In this document: piece after piece, positions 32,780 to 45,938 of the stretch
Numbering within the stretch: position 1 is the first letter of the stretch
How the letters are laid out: each line of letters begins with the position of its first letter
Source of the DNA: Epiperipatus broadwayi
Lineage: Eukaryota > Onychophora > Udeonychophora > Euonychophora > Peripatidae
DNA length: 64,000 nt
Direction of reading: 5' to 3'
Assembly: GCA_028023455.1 (NCBI GenBank)
Contig: JAQFVV010012510.1
Location: 562,001-626,000, forward strand
Made by a program: the position numbers and the translations under genes
Notes under the pieces: generated by a model
Seen by the model: the letters and a program-made list of their open reading frames with translations, nothing else
The model's database searches: none
Told to the model about the DNA's origin: nothing

Positions 32780-34110
32780 TGTGCAGAAAGAAGATAAATA
32801 TGGAAGTTATGCTGAGGATATGTGCAAGAGTGGGTAAAGAGATGGGGATTAAATTTAGTGAAGAAAATCAAATATAATGATGGTTAATACTGGAAAAAGA
32901 GAAGATGTAGAATTTTTATTGGGGGATATAAAGTTCAGTGTGGTGAATAGATATAGTTATTTGGGAATCATCTTAAGTAATCAGAAAAAATGCTTGGATG
33001 AATGGGAGAAAAAAATGGTAAATGAAGCAAAGAAAAGAGAGGGATTGATAAAGAAATTAACAGTGTTTTCATATAATAAATATTATGTAGCTAGAAATGC
33101 ATGGAAAGTTGCAGTAACAGGGTTAACACATGGTAAAGATGCATTATGTGTTAGTAAAGGGGTATTAGATTATTTACAAAAAGTACAAAGGGAATTAGGA
33201 AGGAATGCATTGGATGCAGATGTGTGGTCAGCAAGGGAGTCAAATCAAAGAGAAATAGGATGGTCAAGTTTTTATATGAGAGATGCAAAAAGTAAAATGA
33301 AAATGTTTGTTAGGCTGCAGTTTATGGATAATAAAAGAATAGCTAAAATAGTTTTTAATTGGGTTATGAGTCAAGGGCAGGCAACAAGATAGGTGAGAAA
33401 AGTAATGTGGTTTGCAAAAGATTTGGATAAAGAATTTATATCAGTATACTTGTACAAATGTGGGATGATTGTGTTAGGAGGATTGTTGAGTGATATAGTG
33501 GTAAGGAATGGGATAAAAGAATAGATGCATTAATAAAGAGCAGGGAGTTGGAGAGATGGAGAACTAGTATGGAGAGCAAAAAGAATTTAAATATATATAG
33601 AAGAAAATGGAACATTGGGTATGAGCTAATTTATGATAATAACAACGAAAAAACTATTGTTTAAGGCTTGAATGGGATTTTTAGCAACAAGAGAATATAC
33701 GTGTAAATGGAAAAATATGGCTGATTTAGTTTTCAAATTGTGTAAGAAAGGCATAGAAAATATTAGGCATTTGTTAACTGAATGTAAATGCTTGAAAACA
33801 GAAAGAGTACAAATAATGAAGTTATGGAAGAATAAATATGAACAAAGTGATTATACAGAAAGTGGGGTTATTGGTTTTTATGCTGGGTTTGGGAAAAGAA
33901 AAGGGGCATTTATATATAAAGGTCATAGAGTTGCCAAAGATTATGTTATGGAAATAGGATGGAGCAGAATATGGAAAAACTTAGGGTGGGGAATGGAAAG
34001 GGAAGGTAAAGTGGCTATCAGGTTTCTCTGGGTGTAGTTGTTGAGAGATTCCTGACTCTATTTAAGAAAAAGTCACAGTGTATTACATTACATCACAATA
34101 AACTTTGAGA
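32780..34110 (+). mobile_element. LINE (non-LTR retrotransposon), 5'-truncated
   Basis: This is the C-terminal half of a LINE with a 3' end near the TACATTACATCAC tail (about 34085-34100). The same element occurs on the minus strand at 59730-60830 and as a 3' fragment at 16340-16625. The 5' part, with the endonuclease and most of the reverse transcriptase, is missing, as is usual for LINE insertions. Confidence 0.85.
32877..34037 (+). pseudogene. LINE ORF2 C-terminal region, frameshifted
   Basis: 32877-33392 encodes a 171-codon open stretch beginning just after the reverse transcriptase palm, with YSYLGIILSNQKKCLDEWEKK, the usual YLG block and thumb region. A stop at 33391 and frame changes separate it from 33672-34037, which encodes a zinc-knuckle-like segment KLCKKGIENIRHLLTECKCL. 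The related copy at 60 kb keeps the full C-x2-C-x8-H-x4-C pattern; here the first Cys is Phe. The reverse transcriptase catalytic motif is not included. The protein would have bound and copied the element RNA. Confidence 0.8.
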
Positions 34111-35763
34111 ATCAATAACATTTATATAAATATATTTTAAATACAACATTAATATGAATTTATGAGAAAAATATAATTAATTCTAATGACAATGGAATCG
34201 ATCTGAGATATTTATGTTCCAGAATTCATATTCAACAACCTCATTCAATCACACATTATTTTTAGGGAAACTAACTGAAATATTAATGTTGTTTCATTTA
34301 AGACTTCTTTGAATTGTGGTATTAAATTTAAGATTTCATTTTAAATATTATTTATTAAGTTAAATGATGAATTGAATAAAATTTCCTTTTTGTTTGCAGT
34401 AATTTGTTATTATTTATTTTAGTAGACATACTATTATCATTACTTACATATTAGGTATATATCACGTTAATGAGATCGGAGGAATAATTAATAATTATTT
34501 ATTATACACTTATGCACAACTAAATTAGTACATTCTAACAATTATGAGTTAAATGTAAACTAGGGGAGGGGGAGCTGAAGTGAACTATAAAACAATGAAT
34601 ACTATAAATTGCATATTATGAAACATTACTACTTTCATTTAGTGACTAAATGAATAATGCATGCTATTTCCTTGTGAAAATGGATTGGAACTGACTTAAA
34701 TATAGACCTTATATTCTAGTAAGAACATTTTCCCATTGTTTTTTTGCAATCGTATAACTTGCTTCTTGTGGAAATTCCATTTTTTTATTCTATTGAACAG
34801 ACCTAGAGTCTTCTAGATTTGCATAAAAGTGAATGAATCTAAAGATTATATGCTCATAGACCAATGGATGCTTCCATACTGCATTGGAAGTAGTCTAAGT
34901 ATTCATATACATATCTGATCATCTCACTACATTTGATACTGATAAATTCTTGTAAAGCATTAGAAATTTGTCCAAATTGCTTGCAGACCATTTTAACTGA
35001 ATCACTTATGATTTCCCAATGTGACTCAATGGTTTGCATGCTTTTTTTATAATTTCTTGTCTTTTCATAGAAGCAGAAAATAAAAAAAATAAATGTTGCA
35101 TTATCCCAATATTTGTTTACAATATATATTCCCGGAAGAATCATCATTATAAAAATATGATAAGCATATAAATGCATGATATTTGAAACTTATTATTCTT
35201 GACTGTACCCCTTTATATTTATTATTCGTTTTACTTCCATTGTCATTTATTTGTCTTTACAATTCACAGTATCTGAATTTAGTTCAGTCCTTTCCACAAT
35301 CAACAAAATAGTGCTATCATATTACAAGTTTGAGAAAATGGCCACACACAGTAATATTAAATATGGCTTACACATTTATACTTTTAAATAATAAAATAAA
35401 CAACATTCTATAAAAATATATTATAGTTTTGGAAAATAACATCTTTAAAGTATTCACATTTTGTTGCCATCTCAAATTGGCAAATGATTTTTATTCACTT
35501 TTATTTTCTTTATTTTTTTAATTATTTTTATTTTATTTGCTTTTCAGAAGTTCCTAGAAAGTTTTGAGGCACAGCATTAAATTCCTAGTTGTGCTTGTAG
35601 CTCAGATTTCATGGATAATACCAGGATTTTGGTGGCTTGCATCCTTGTTATCTCCTTTGTGAACAGCCAGGTGTTTCTATTAGTCTTTTCAAAACAACTG
35701 CCTTTAGAGCAATGCAGTTTAATCATATTCCACTGAAATTACAGCTGACTTGAAAAAAGTAAC
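34111..35763. other. AT-rich DNA, nothing recognised
   Basis: A minus-strand frame at 34854-35177 (107 codons) has fairly mixed composition (SHWEIISDSVKMVCKQFGQI) but no family that I know; low support for a gene. A GC-richer patch lies near 35560-35740. Confidence 0.3.
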
Positions 35764-35915
35764 ATAAACACCAATTCACATGATCACCATTTCTTATGCT
35801 TGTTCATAACTGTTATTAAAACAGCACAAGCCTTCTGGCATCCATTGATTACTCTGGCTTGCACTGAGTGGCACTACTGTATGGAGAGATCTGCCTGTTT
35901 TAATAAACACCAATT
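35764..35915 (+). mobile_element. HR-A element, ribozyme deleted, 13-bp TSD
   Basis: ATAAACACCAATT at 35764-35776 recurs perfectly at 35903-35915. The 126-bp body has the HR-A 5' end (CACATGATCACCATTTC) joined directly to the 3' half (GCACAAGCCTTCTGGC...GTATGGAGAG). The hammerhead between them is absent. As the TSD is intact, the deleted form may itself have been the mobile one. Confidence 0.85.
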
Positions 35916-36089
35916 ATTAAGATTAATTACTTTTTTTATTAACACATACATGTTATTACTCAGTACTATTTATTACATATAAAAATACTAACGTATTATT
36001 GATTATTATATACATATAATATATGAATATATGCATAGATTTGAGCATTATTATACCTATTATTTAAATAATACTTTGAGTACAATTTG
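35916..36089. other. AT-rich DNA, nothing recognised
   Basis: No supported feature. Confidence 0.4.
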
Positions 36090-36370
36090 AAAATTTCAAT
36101 TTGCAATGTTATAATTGACTATTTATTAGTCTGCATTCAAAATAGGTTATATTTACCAGTTTAAGGAAGTTAATTTAAACTTCTTTGTATCAATAATTTT
36201 AGTCTCTGTGGTCAAGTTGCAATCTTTAGGGTCTATATAAATATATGAGATCATTAATAGAGGTAGGATTTCATCTCTGTTGCTGAAAAGAGGTTGCCTT
36301 GACAACAGTTTGAAATTTCTTGATTTTTATCTATATTGGGATTGTTTAATGGTTGACTGTTTTCTAATAG
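36090..36370 (+). repeat. R1 interspersed repeat copy
   Basis: This carries the ordered blocks of the family: GACTATTTATTAGTCTGCA, TTTAAACTTCTTTGT, GTCAAGTTGCAATCTTTA, GTTGCCTTGACAACAGTT and GATATTGGGATTGT-like sequence. It is the most complete plus-strand copy. Confidence 0.75.
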
Positions 36371-36371
36371 T

Positions 36372-36412
<41 letters not shown>
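36371..36412. repeat. (TA)n(TG)n microsatellite
   Basis: A run of TA changes into a run of TG. Confidence 0.95.
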
Positions 36413-36439
36413 AATTAGAAGTATTGATATTATAAGTGG

Positions 36440-36965
36440 TTAATGTTATAGTAAGAGGCAGTGATAGTTTTAAAGGTATTGCAAATCTTTTTATATGTGT
36501 ACATGGAATGGTTGGTCTTTACTTGATACGAACTTTTCAAGACTAGAATGAATGGCAGCATTGATATTAAGGATGCTTCTATTATGCCAATTTTTAAAAA
36601 CAAAGGGAATAGACAACATTACAGTAATTATGATGAAATATCATTATTATTTACAATAGCAAAGATGGCTTTAAGGATTTTGTTGAATAGGTTGCTTCCA
36701 GATATGGTTTTAGAGAATCAATAAACTCTCTGGATATAATTTTGTTGCCAAACAAATGCAAGAAATAAAATAGTTTTTTATATATTGCTTTTATTGATTT
36801 GGTCAAGGCATTTGACTCTGTTAATTAAACAAATTTATGCATTGTTTAATAACATTGGGTTGTATACCGAAATTTATTCTTATTATGTAGCTTCTACATG
36901 ATGGAAGAGAGGAAATGTTGCTACAAATCAAAAATCTGTAGCATTCACTATTAAAAAATGGTGTG
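36440..36965 (+). pseudogene. LINE reverse transcriptase fragment
   Basis: 36572-36723 encodes ASIMPIFKNKGNRQHYSNYD and then ISLLFTIAKMALRILLNRL, the start of a LINE reverse transcriptase palm. After a stop and a frame change, 36781-36825 encodes YIAFIDLVKAFDSVN, motif A with its aspartates. It is part of the same broad LINE type as the 20-21.5-kb copy or of the 32.8-kb element; its 3' part is missing. Confidence 0.8.
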
Positions 36966-39900
36966 TAGTTCAAATTTATTGCTTTCATCTAAAAACTTAA
37001 AGAAAAATTTTTTAAATTCTAAAGCATCAAAAAACTATATCAACTGCAAAATTTAAATGACTGAAATAATTTTAACTTCCATTTTTTCAATTTTTATTGT
37101 CAAAATATTCTTCACTTAAGTTTTGTAAAAAAAATGATGGTGAGTTGAAATCACTCTTTGAAATACCAGTGTGAATCTCTAAGTTTCAGCATATAGTCTA
37201 ATCACTGCTGTTGAAATTTTGATATATATATATATATTGTAATTTTCTGGATTGGCACCAGAAATATTGATTATAATTATGTGGCACTGTATCAGTAACA
37301 TCTGATGGCATCTTACTAAAAAAATGTAATAACCTGAAAATTTTAAAATTCTTTATTAATGACCTAAAACTATGCTTAAAAGCACCTATTGATATGATTT
37401 GAAAATATTTAGATGAGTAATTAGTAATAGGAAGGAAGTGCCTTGTCACAGAAGTGGTCAGTTTAGTTAAGTTGATTCCAAGTTTGTTTTATTTGTCTGC
37501 AGAATAATATTGATATTTGTTTAGAATGATTCTCTGGTTTATTTTCTTATAATATTTTATTCAATAGTATGAACAGTACAATAGATGTGACTCATCATCA
37601 TGAAAACTTTCATTAGTCAGATCAGTTTAGTCACTATAGTACATTATTTGTAAATGTTAATGCATGCTTGTGTCATCTTTCAGCTTCATTTCCCATTCAT
37701 GTATTTCATTAAACCACCAAATATCATGTCTCATATCAAAATATTTAATTTTCACAACCAATAGTTTGAAAAATCAGCTTAGTCACATTTTAAAGGAATT
37801 AATGGATCACTGGACTAGTGAATTATTAAACAACAAATATACTACTAAATATTTTATTTGCTAGAATAATTATCATTAATTTTATTCTGTTACTTTAGAA
37901 ATGTAAAATATTATATTCTTAGTTCAATTTAAAATTATTATTTTTATTAACAGATAAAGTGATTTGTTTTTGCTTTCTTTCTTTTTCAAGACAAAAAAGT
38001 TTCTTGCATAAATTAAAACTTCAGTACAAAGAGTGAAGCAATTCTGTATCTAGAGACTTTTGAACTTTCAAATGAGCTTGAATTATTGGAATAGATGCTT
38101 GGGTAATAGTCTGGGATCTATAAAAAAGGGAAATCTTTTACAAGTGAGGGGATTTCATTTTTACTTCATTGAACTGCAAGTTGCTTTCTGATTTTAGTGT
38201 AAAAGTTTTATTAGTACAATTTTATTCTATAAGCTAATTCTTTCAGGACCCAAGTCTGAAAGTGAAAAACAGTATTAATTTTCTGCAAAAATGAAAACGT
38301 AAATGACCGTAAAGAGGTACATTATTCCTTATTCTTAACTAGCTATTTTAAATTCTAAAGCCATCATTTGAGATATGTATGTGCGCTATATTATAAAATT
38401 ATTTTACTTCAATTTTTTTTAATCATTAATGGAAATGTGCGCTTATGTTTCAAAATTGTTTTACTTAAATCTTAATTTTGATTTTAAAGAAGCAATGAAA
38501 ATGTGTGTTTATGTTTCAAAATTATTTTGTTTAAAACTTAATTATAGTATTAGAGAAATGTATGAACTCTGTTATTACTGTGGAATAGTTATGAATACTT
38601 TAACTAAATGCCTCAGTGACTCTTTGTTGAGGAATCTTGTTAACTATAAGGGAAGGAAATTTAGACAAAAGAGATGTGTGTATGATTTATTCTATCCTGC
38701 CTTCATATTATTATTATTGTTGGGACATTTACTTAACCATTTGTATTTAAAAACTAGGAGCAAATGTGTGACATATAATCTGATGGATGGATTAATTTTT
38801 CTTGAAATATTCTGGAATAAATGAGTAGAAGAACATAAAAAGGATATGAATTTCTTTTCTTCATTGTTCTCCTTGTTTACAGTTGAGTTTCTTATTAAAA
38901 CATGTTGTCAATAAACTTACATGAATTCAAGTGGATTTTATGAACTTATTATAATATGCATTTTATAATGTCTTTTAAAAAACTCAGAATAAATGCTTAA
39001 ACCTATCTAATGACTTAAATAATAAATTATTGCTATACCTACATTGTAAAAAAAATATGTCTATTGCTTAATGAAGAATTCTCAGATATAATATTACCAG
39101 TGGTTTCATTAGCCTTGCTAAGAACATTGAATGCTGCTATTCTGGATCCAAAAAAATATTACTTGTTTTCCTGCAGGAATTTGTTGTGTGTTTGTCAATA
39201 TTTATATTTATGCCAGTTATTATTATCATTTAGTACATGACTAAAATATGTCATTTACGAAGTGTAAATAAACTTTCATTTCCCACTTAGAAAAAAGAAG
39301 AAAAAGCTTTAGTTCTGTTAGCCTGTAATAGATAGATAGTTGTGTGGATTTGTCTTATGATTTTGTTCTTTTATTATTATTATTGCTTTCTTCAAGAACT
39401 TCTCATTAAAAGTATAATATGGAAAATATTATATCAGGTACTTTTATTATTTTAGTATAAGTTTTATTGTGTGCTCGTATCCATACTATATGTGTGTGTT
39501 AGAAATGGAAACATCCATTTAATGTTGAAGGGGTGAACAGCTCTTTTGAAGAGAGCTCATGTTATAAATTTCATAGTTTATCTTTGCATTTCTCAATAGA
39601 TTATAAAATAATTATTTTCCATAATTATTCAACTTGGAATTTAAAGATATGTCGTTTATCTTAAGCCAAACTTTTATTTCAATTTTGTGCTAATGCAAAA
39701 TGCATCTTAAAAAAGTTATTTTGTCTTTGCTTATAGAAGTTATTTGTCTTGCTTCTTCAATCATAATTAGTATATTTCCAAGCTAAAAATATTATACTTA
39801 TCAGAAATGAGAGGTATATTTATTATTATCTTTACAGTTTATTAATATCATTGCAGTATTTCTTACCAAAGTGATTTGAAATTGTTTGTGTGTTATTATG

Positions 39901-40090
39901 CTCATATATAAGTGTCTTTTATTTAATCTAACTATGATAATATGTTTGGATTGAAAGTATAAATGGTTTAATGCCATCGGTTTCGGGCAATGAAAATGTG
40001 CCAAGTAAAGAAATTGAAAGATTAGAGATTTATTTAAGTATGAATTTATTATTTCTTTATTATGCTTAGTTTGAAATGTATTTGGTGGCT
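36966..40090. other. AT-rich DNA; one small local duplication
   Basis: At about 38370-38560 a block with ATGTGYGYTTATGTTTCAAAATT..TTT is present in two to three diverged copies about 80 bp apart; this underlies a 131-codon open frame at 38429-38824 that has no recognisable domain and is rich in L, K, Y and C. A GAGCTCTTTTGAAGAGAGCTC-like hairpin lies near 39540. Nothing else is recognised. Confidence 0.35.
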
Positions 40091-40091
40091 A

Positions 40092-40265
40092 TGTAGAATG
40101 AAGTTATCTATGTTATATTGTATTTTATGGGATTGAGAAAAGTTCTTCTCTTGATTTATTTGAGTATTTGACATGGGTGGATTACATAGTGTATTGTATG
40201 AGATTGAGAAAACTCTCCCCTTAGTTTACTGAAGTATTTGTTAGGAGTAGATTGTATCCTCCAGA
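40092..40265 (+). repeat. diverged tandem duplication, about 80 bp
   Basis: The block ATTGTATTTTATGGGATTGAGAAAA..TTGATTTATTTGAGTATTTG recurs as ATTGTATGAGATTGAGAAAA..TTAGTTTACTGAAGTATTTG. Confidence 0.65.
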
Positions 40266-42814
40266 TTTAGTAGTGGTATTTTATGAATTATAATTATGAA
40301 AATTTTTTATCCCCATGTGCCATATGAAAGGTTTTCCATGTTGTATTCATAGCCAAGTGTGAGATAGTTTGCTGATAAAAAAGGAAAATAAAAGTAGAGT
40401 TGTTTTTTTCTCACAAGAACAGCTGAAGTAGAATTAGTATTAAAGTTTGGTTGACCATTGTCATCATCCATATTATGATATTTCTCCCAATTTCATAAGT
40501 AAACCAATTGGATTTAATAATATTAATTATTTTATAACAGATAGTACAATTCAGACACATGCATAAAGTATTATTTAGAAGGTATAAAGAAATCCATTAT
40601 TAATGTGTAGCTTTAATTATCATTTCAAATCATTTTATATTAATTATTTAGATTTCATACCATCAACTCTCATAATGTTCCATCCTCATTTGAATGAGCA
40701 AGCAAGAGAAGACAAATGTGATTAATTAATAGAATTATTCATTTAACTTATAAAATATAGTTTGATCTTACCCTTATTTTATTCTTACTCTTAGATTTAA
40801 ACCCCTCTCATTTTGTTGATGTGCATTTGAAGTAAAATGCCAAGAACTTTAATCTCATCTGTTAATTTAGTGTCAGTATTTAATAGACTTTTGTTTTCAT
40901 GAGCATATCATAAATGATTGATAGCTGGAGTGTATTGAAAATAAAATACCAAAATTAATTTTATATTTAATTATTTTAGTGGAGTGTCATAATGTTTTGT
41001 GTTGTATGTTTATCAGAATTGACTGATAGATTAAGTGAATTTTGCAAGCTTGCATTATTATGTTAGTACTGAAAATATAATGTTTCTTCCATAAGTCTAT
41101 CAGAATGTTGTGATAGCAAGCACATGCTTAAAATAAAATATAGAAAGTTATCTTTATGTTACTTGCTCTCAGGTAGACCATTTAACCATCATTGTTGAAA
41201 TCATCAAAACATGTATATGTGTCAATTGTTAAACCAAATGTTTATTTAAGTTGTGCTTGTAAATAAATGTTTTATTTATTTAAAGTTGTGTTCTGAATTC
41301 CTTGACATGCATTCGTATTTCATATTTCCACACATGCACACACATTTACTTATCTAATAGGACATAATTGCACTATTCCATTTAATTTAATGATGGACAT
41401 GTTCAGATATCATGATGTTGCTTTCCTTGATCCAGACACTGTATGAAATGTTAATTATTTGGTGATTCTCTGAAAATTTTGTCATTTAGTTATTATTTAG
41501 ATGATGAATTGAAATCAAAATGCACCCGATTTCTTTCATTATCTAATTACCATTATTTTAAGATATTGCTTAATTTGTCTCATTACTTTTATAATGGTAA
41601 TTAGTAGTCGTTGTGTAGAGATTTGGGATTAAGCCATGCAATAAATTAATTCCCTGAGATATTCACTTATTATTTAGAGTAGACATTAATTTAGTTGCTT
41701 AGTTTAAATTACTGTACAATTAAAAGTTAAGTAATGTTATGTTTATTTTGTACTTAACTCCAATTTTCTAGATAGTATACTTGATCAGCATTACATCTTT
41801 TATTCATTACTTTAATTTTCTAATATAATAGAGGTTGTTCAATGCATGTGGATGATGGGAGGAGATGAGCTAAAGACTATAACTTGTCAATGTAAATGGT
41901 AGAACTACCAATTTTAATTATTATTTATTTTAGAACTTAATAGAAGTTTTGTTCCTATTAATAATAATGTTTCCTCCCACATCTAATATACATTTTACAC
42001 CTTGTAGACCTCTGTTGCCCCCAACTGAGCTAAGCTATGGTAGAATATCATTTAAGAGCCTCATTAATAATTTTAAGGTAAAATCAGATTAATAGTTTAT
42101 TCTATGATCAATAGAATTGGCACCCCTGGGTATTTGTTGTTAAGAAAAGTAGGAGAGGTGTTGGGTGAGGGTTACAATATATATACATCTTTAGAATTTG
42201 GCAATATTTTGATTCTACATCGTGATTTAGCAGAGCTTTAATCATACAGAAATATTTATAGCCAAACGTGTTTTTGGATCTCTCCAATGGAAATGACAAT
42301 TTATATTCATTAATTCATTCTCTAATTTATCATAATTCTTGCAAGTGTTTTTATTATTTTGTCATTCATTCATCATAAAAATTGCTAGTTTTTTTTAATT
42401 GGATTGAGAACATAGTTTATGTGTTGTTGATTTTAAATGTTATTTGTGGCTTAATAACTTCTATTATATCTTTCTTAAATAACATTACTTTCAATTGCCA
42501 ACTATATTCTTATTACTGGCATAAAGCTTTTTCTATAATTTTTTAATTATTTATTTAATTGTCTCTGAAAATAGCTCTAACAACTTTAACCATTTTTTTT
42601 TATCTTTTCTATTCCTTATAGAATTAATTATCTATCTCACTTTTTCATTTAAATTGTATGGCTTTTGAAATAATGTCATAATTATAAGAACTTGTTGTTG
42701 TTGTTTTGATAAAATTTGCAGCAAACATTTTGTTACATCATCTTCACACTTACAAATCATGAAATTTTTATTTATTTATTACTGAAATAGCTTTTCTTTC
42801 TATAATAAGATTTA
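40266..42814. other. AT-rich DNA, nothing recognised
   Basis: No supported feature. The 63-codon minus-strand frame at 42108-42299 is unremarkable. Confidence 0.4.
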
Positions 42815-43100
42815 GAAACAGCGCCACCTAGTTGGCTAGATTGCTGGTAGTTGCTGAAAGCAGACAATGGGTGCTATATGTGTTTATGGAAATCAGCGCC
42901 ACCTAGGTTCTTGGTAGTTGGTGGTAGCAGATGATGCAAGCTGCCAGCTAGCTTGTGGAAGGTTCCTGTGCATACGCATGGTGAACAGCACCACATAGTG
43001 GCTGGAAGAAGTATTTCTGCTTTCAAGGCTCCTTCCCTGTATGTTCTGTGTGGTAACACAGAAACAGTGCCTCTAGCAGCCATCGTGTATGTCGGGTTAG
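42815..43100. repeat. GC-richer island with four CAGCGCCACCTAG-like motifs
   Basis: CAGCGCCACCTAG is exact at 42819-42831 and 42894-42906, and degenerate at 42986-42998 (CAGCACCACATAG) and 43065-43076 (CAGTGCCTCTAG). Spacings are 75, 92 and 79 bp, with other shared blocks (GCTGGTAGTTG, GGCTGG), so this looks like a diverged tandem repeat. The reverse complement CTAGGTGGCGCTG fits the CTCF core consensus. Overlapping frames on both strands (42874-43083 minus, 42953-43147 plus) have no known domain. Confidence 0.6.
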
Positions 43101-43149
43101 ACTACCAAGATTCATTTTATTTTAACACTTTTCTTTTATGCTTTTAGCT

Positions 43150-44950
43150 GCCATTTATTTTTTGAACTTGTGCATTTTCCTGTCTACCAAGCTATACTGC
43201 CTATATTATTGATAAATATACAGTTTCAGGGGCATACAATAAATCTTTACAACAAAAAAAATGGCTGATAGGAAACATAATTTTTTTTATTAGTGTTATT
43301 TTAAAAAAAAAAAAAATTGTGCAAAACTTAATTAGAATATTTACTACTAATAAATATGGGTTAGTTTATAATTAGAATTAATGATAATATTATAATGAGT
43401 TAATACCGATGTCTATATATATTATAAAGACATTTCATGTATATTTTTAGATTAATAAGTTGAAGTCTGCATTAATTGACACACTGTGACATTTTATGTT
43501 TCTATTTTTTATTTGCATATTAATAGGTTGAGTTAATATAAAAAAAAGAATACTAAAGTGTAAATATTGTAATTAATTTTTGCACTATTTTTTATTTTTT
43601 TAAAATAACACAATGCAAAAAAAAAAATGTAAATATTAAATACTGTGTTTTTATTGCATGCCCCCAAAACTGTATAATTATCCAAAATATAAGTGGCAGA
43701 GCTTGGTATACAGAAAAATGCACAAGTACTTTTTTTAATATTATCATAAACTCTTTTCAGTGCAATTTAAAAGAAATTCATATATTCAATTTGAATTTAG
43801 TAGTTGGGGTTATGAGATATAAAGTTCTGAAGGCAATCGAAACTGTAAAAGAGGGTGGTAAATAAAGCATTGTGTAACAGTAGTAAAGTGCATAGATGAT
43901 TTAATATTATATGGATTCAAAAAGTTATTTTTAAATATTTTCATATTCATTCTTTACTACACAGTTTGCCACATCTCAGTAGAAAAGTTACTGATAAATT
44001 GTTGCCTTTAGATGTGTGCTATCCTTGTATTTAGAAAAATATCTATTATTTTCTCAGTGATTTTGATTAAATCTGATGTGTACTTTAAAATAATTTTATG
44101 TTTAAATTTATATTTTAAAGATTAGAAAATTAACTATTATTAATTTATTTTTTAATACTGAATGCATATAACTTAAGTTTATTTCTCAATAAGTTTTTAG
44201 TTAGATATACAGAATAACTTTGATATCTATGACCACTTTAAAATTTTTGTAGATGTTTAAATGTTAGAATTTAAGAATAATTTAAAGATGAAAGTGATAC
44301 AAATAAATTGGGATATAGAAACAAAAATAAGAGACAAAATAAATTTGTTGGATTTGTATAAAAAGAAAATCTGCACATTATAAGTCTTTTTCTTAAAAAA
44401 AAATGCAAAAGCACAAATGGATATAACATTCAAAAGAAAACATATATTATAAGATTATAAAGTACTTAATAGATTCAATATTGCTGAGGTGTAAGATATA
44501 TATTAATACCCAGTGAGAGAAACAAAACCTATTAATAAAAATAATTTAACAAGAAAATTTTAGGGATAAATTTTCAAGTGAAATAAAGCTATGTATAAAA
44601 ATAAGAAATAACACGAATATATTGAAAAATAATCCATTTAGGAGAATTGAATACCTGGAATTCTGTACAAACCTGCAAATGGCCAAAAGAAATCTTAAAA
44701 GTATAAAATAATGTCATGGTATCGAAAGAAAAATTGTTTCACCAATAATAAGAAAAGACGACAGTAAAAAAGAGAGAGATAAAAATAAATAGAAAATTTT
44801 TACAAATAACTATACAAACATAGTAATAATAATGAAACCAAAAAAAGTATTTTAAATAATGTGATGAGGTATGCATTTAAATTTATGTGAATTAAAATAA
44901 TGTTCTTTGGATTGTTCCATAAGAAGATAATAATATATATAAATAAATGT
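43150..44950. other. AT-rich DNA, nothing recognised
   Basis: Many A and T runs; no supported feature. Confidence 0.45.
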
Positions 44951-44952
44951 TT

Positions 44953-45216
44953 TTATTGACCATGCATTATTCAGTAAAAAACTAATTATTTCTTCAACCA
45001 CAAATGCGATTGTTAGATTTAACTTGAAATAAAAGTGTGGCGGTTCAGAAATTAATTAAGTCAATCCTCCTATTTTTTATAACAAGGGACTAACTTAATT
45101 AATATTTGGTCGTCCCCCCCTCTCATACTTTTATTTTAAGTTAAATCTAAAAAAAACCCAATTGTATTTGAAGAAACTTCTTTTTTTTTTTTTGCTTTTT
45201 AGTGCATGGTCAATAA
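44953..45216. repeat. fold-back repeat, about 110-bp arms
   Basis: The ends TTATTGACCATGCA and TGCATGGTCAATAA are perfect inverse complements. The arms continue with TAGATTTAACTTGAAATAAAAGT paired to a diverged copy, and AATTAATTAAGT paired to ACTTAATTAAT. It resembles a MITE with TTATTGACC termini. Confidence 0.8.
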
Positions 45217-45492
45217 ATATATAAAAAAAATTATCTCTATTATTTAAGTTTTTAGTATTGGCACAGTAAATTAAAATGTAAAATTATATTGTACTTTAAA
45301 TAGAAAGTATCAATAGATATTTCTGCTATAAATTAAAATGTATACCCCTTATTTTCATCATTTAATAAGTATACATAATAAAATATGTGTATATAAGAGA
45401 TTAAAAATATGAAATATTCTTTTAAGTGAAAAGTGTTTAACATTTTCACTTAGATTTTTTACTTTAAAAAAATCAAAACTATATTAATATAT
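45217..45492. other. AT-rich DNA, nothing recognised
   Basis: No supported feature. Confidence 0.4.
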
Positions 45493-45800
45493 AGGGTATA
45501 TGAGCACAGACTTTCACACGAGCCACCATTCTCCACTCTATCTCATAACACTGATACACTTGAACACATATATATTGAAAAGATAAATAATCACCAATAT
45601 ATGTATTTCATGCTAAACCAGCAATCATAAGTTGGTCCTGATTATCATCTCTACACATATATGTAATAAGTGCACAGATATATATTAAGATAGCCAATCT
45701 ATATACTTTAATGGACAGGCTTCAATCCACTCCAACTCTTCAACTATCCATCCAACTGAAAATCTGATGATGGAACTATATTGTAAATGAACTTTACTTA
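45493..45800 (-). mobile_element. HR-B repeat, single minus-strand copy
   Basis: This matches the 29.7-kb unit from the leader (complement near 45700-45790) through the ribozyme fold to the tRNA-like region (GAGATAGAGTGGAGAATGG on the minus strand). The B box is lost at its end (near 45500). It is a single unit, not a tandem. Confidence 0.75.
45593..45636 (-). ncRNA. hammerhead-like fold, HR-B (core mutated)
   Basis: On the minus strand, stem I ACCAA/TTGGT is intact and stem II TGCT/AGCA is intact with GAAA following, but the core reads CTTATGA, so catalytic G5 is lost. The stem III segment ATACATAT is nearly palindromic. Confidence 0.55.
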
Positions 45801-45842
45801 ATACATATAATTTTATTTTAAATCAATTTTACACATATAGTG

Positions 45843-45843
<1 letters not shown>

Positions 45844-45935
<92 letters not shown>
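45844..45935. repeat. (TA)n microsatellite
   Basis: About 45 TA units; the poly-Tyr/Ile frame across it is an artefact. Confidence 0.98.

Positions 45936-45938
<3 letters not shown>

Noticed and set aside
32877-34037. Calling the LINE an R2-type element because of its zinc knuckle
   Set aside because: No restriction-like endonuclease motif follows the knuckle, and similar knuckles occur in other clades. Only a general LINE call is supported.
38429-38824. 131-codon open frame as a gene
   Set aside because: It spans a local AT-rich duplication, has no recognisable domain and lacks exon-like context.
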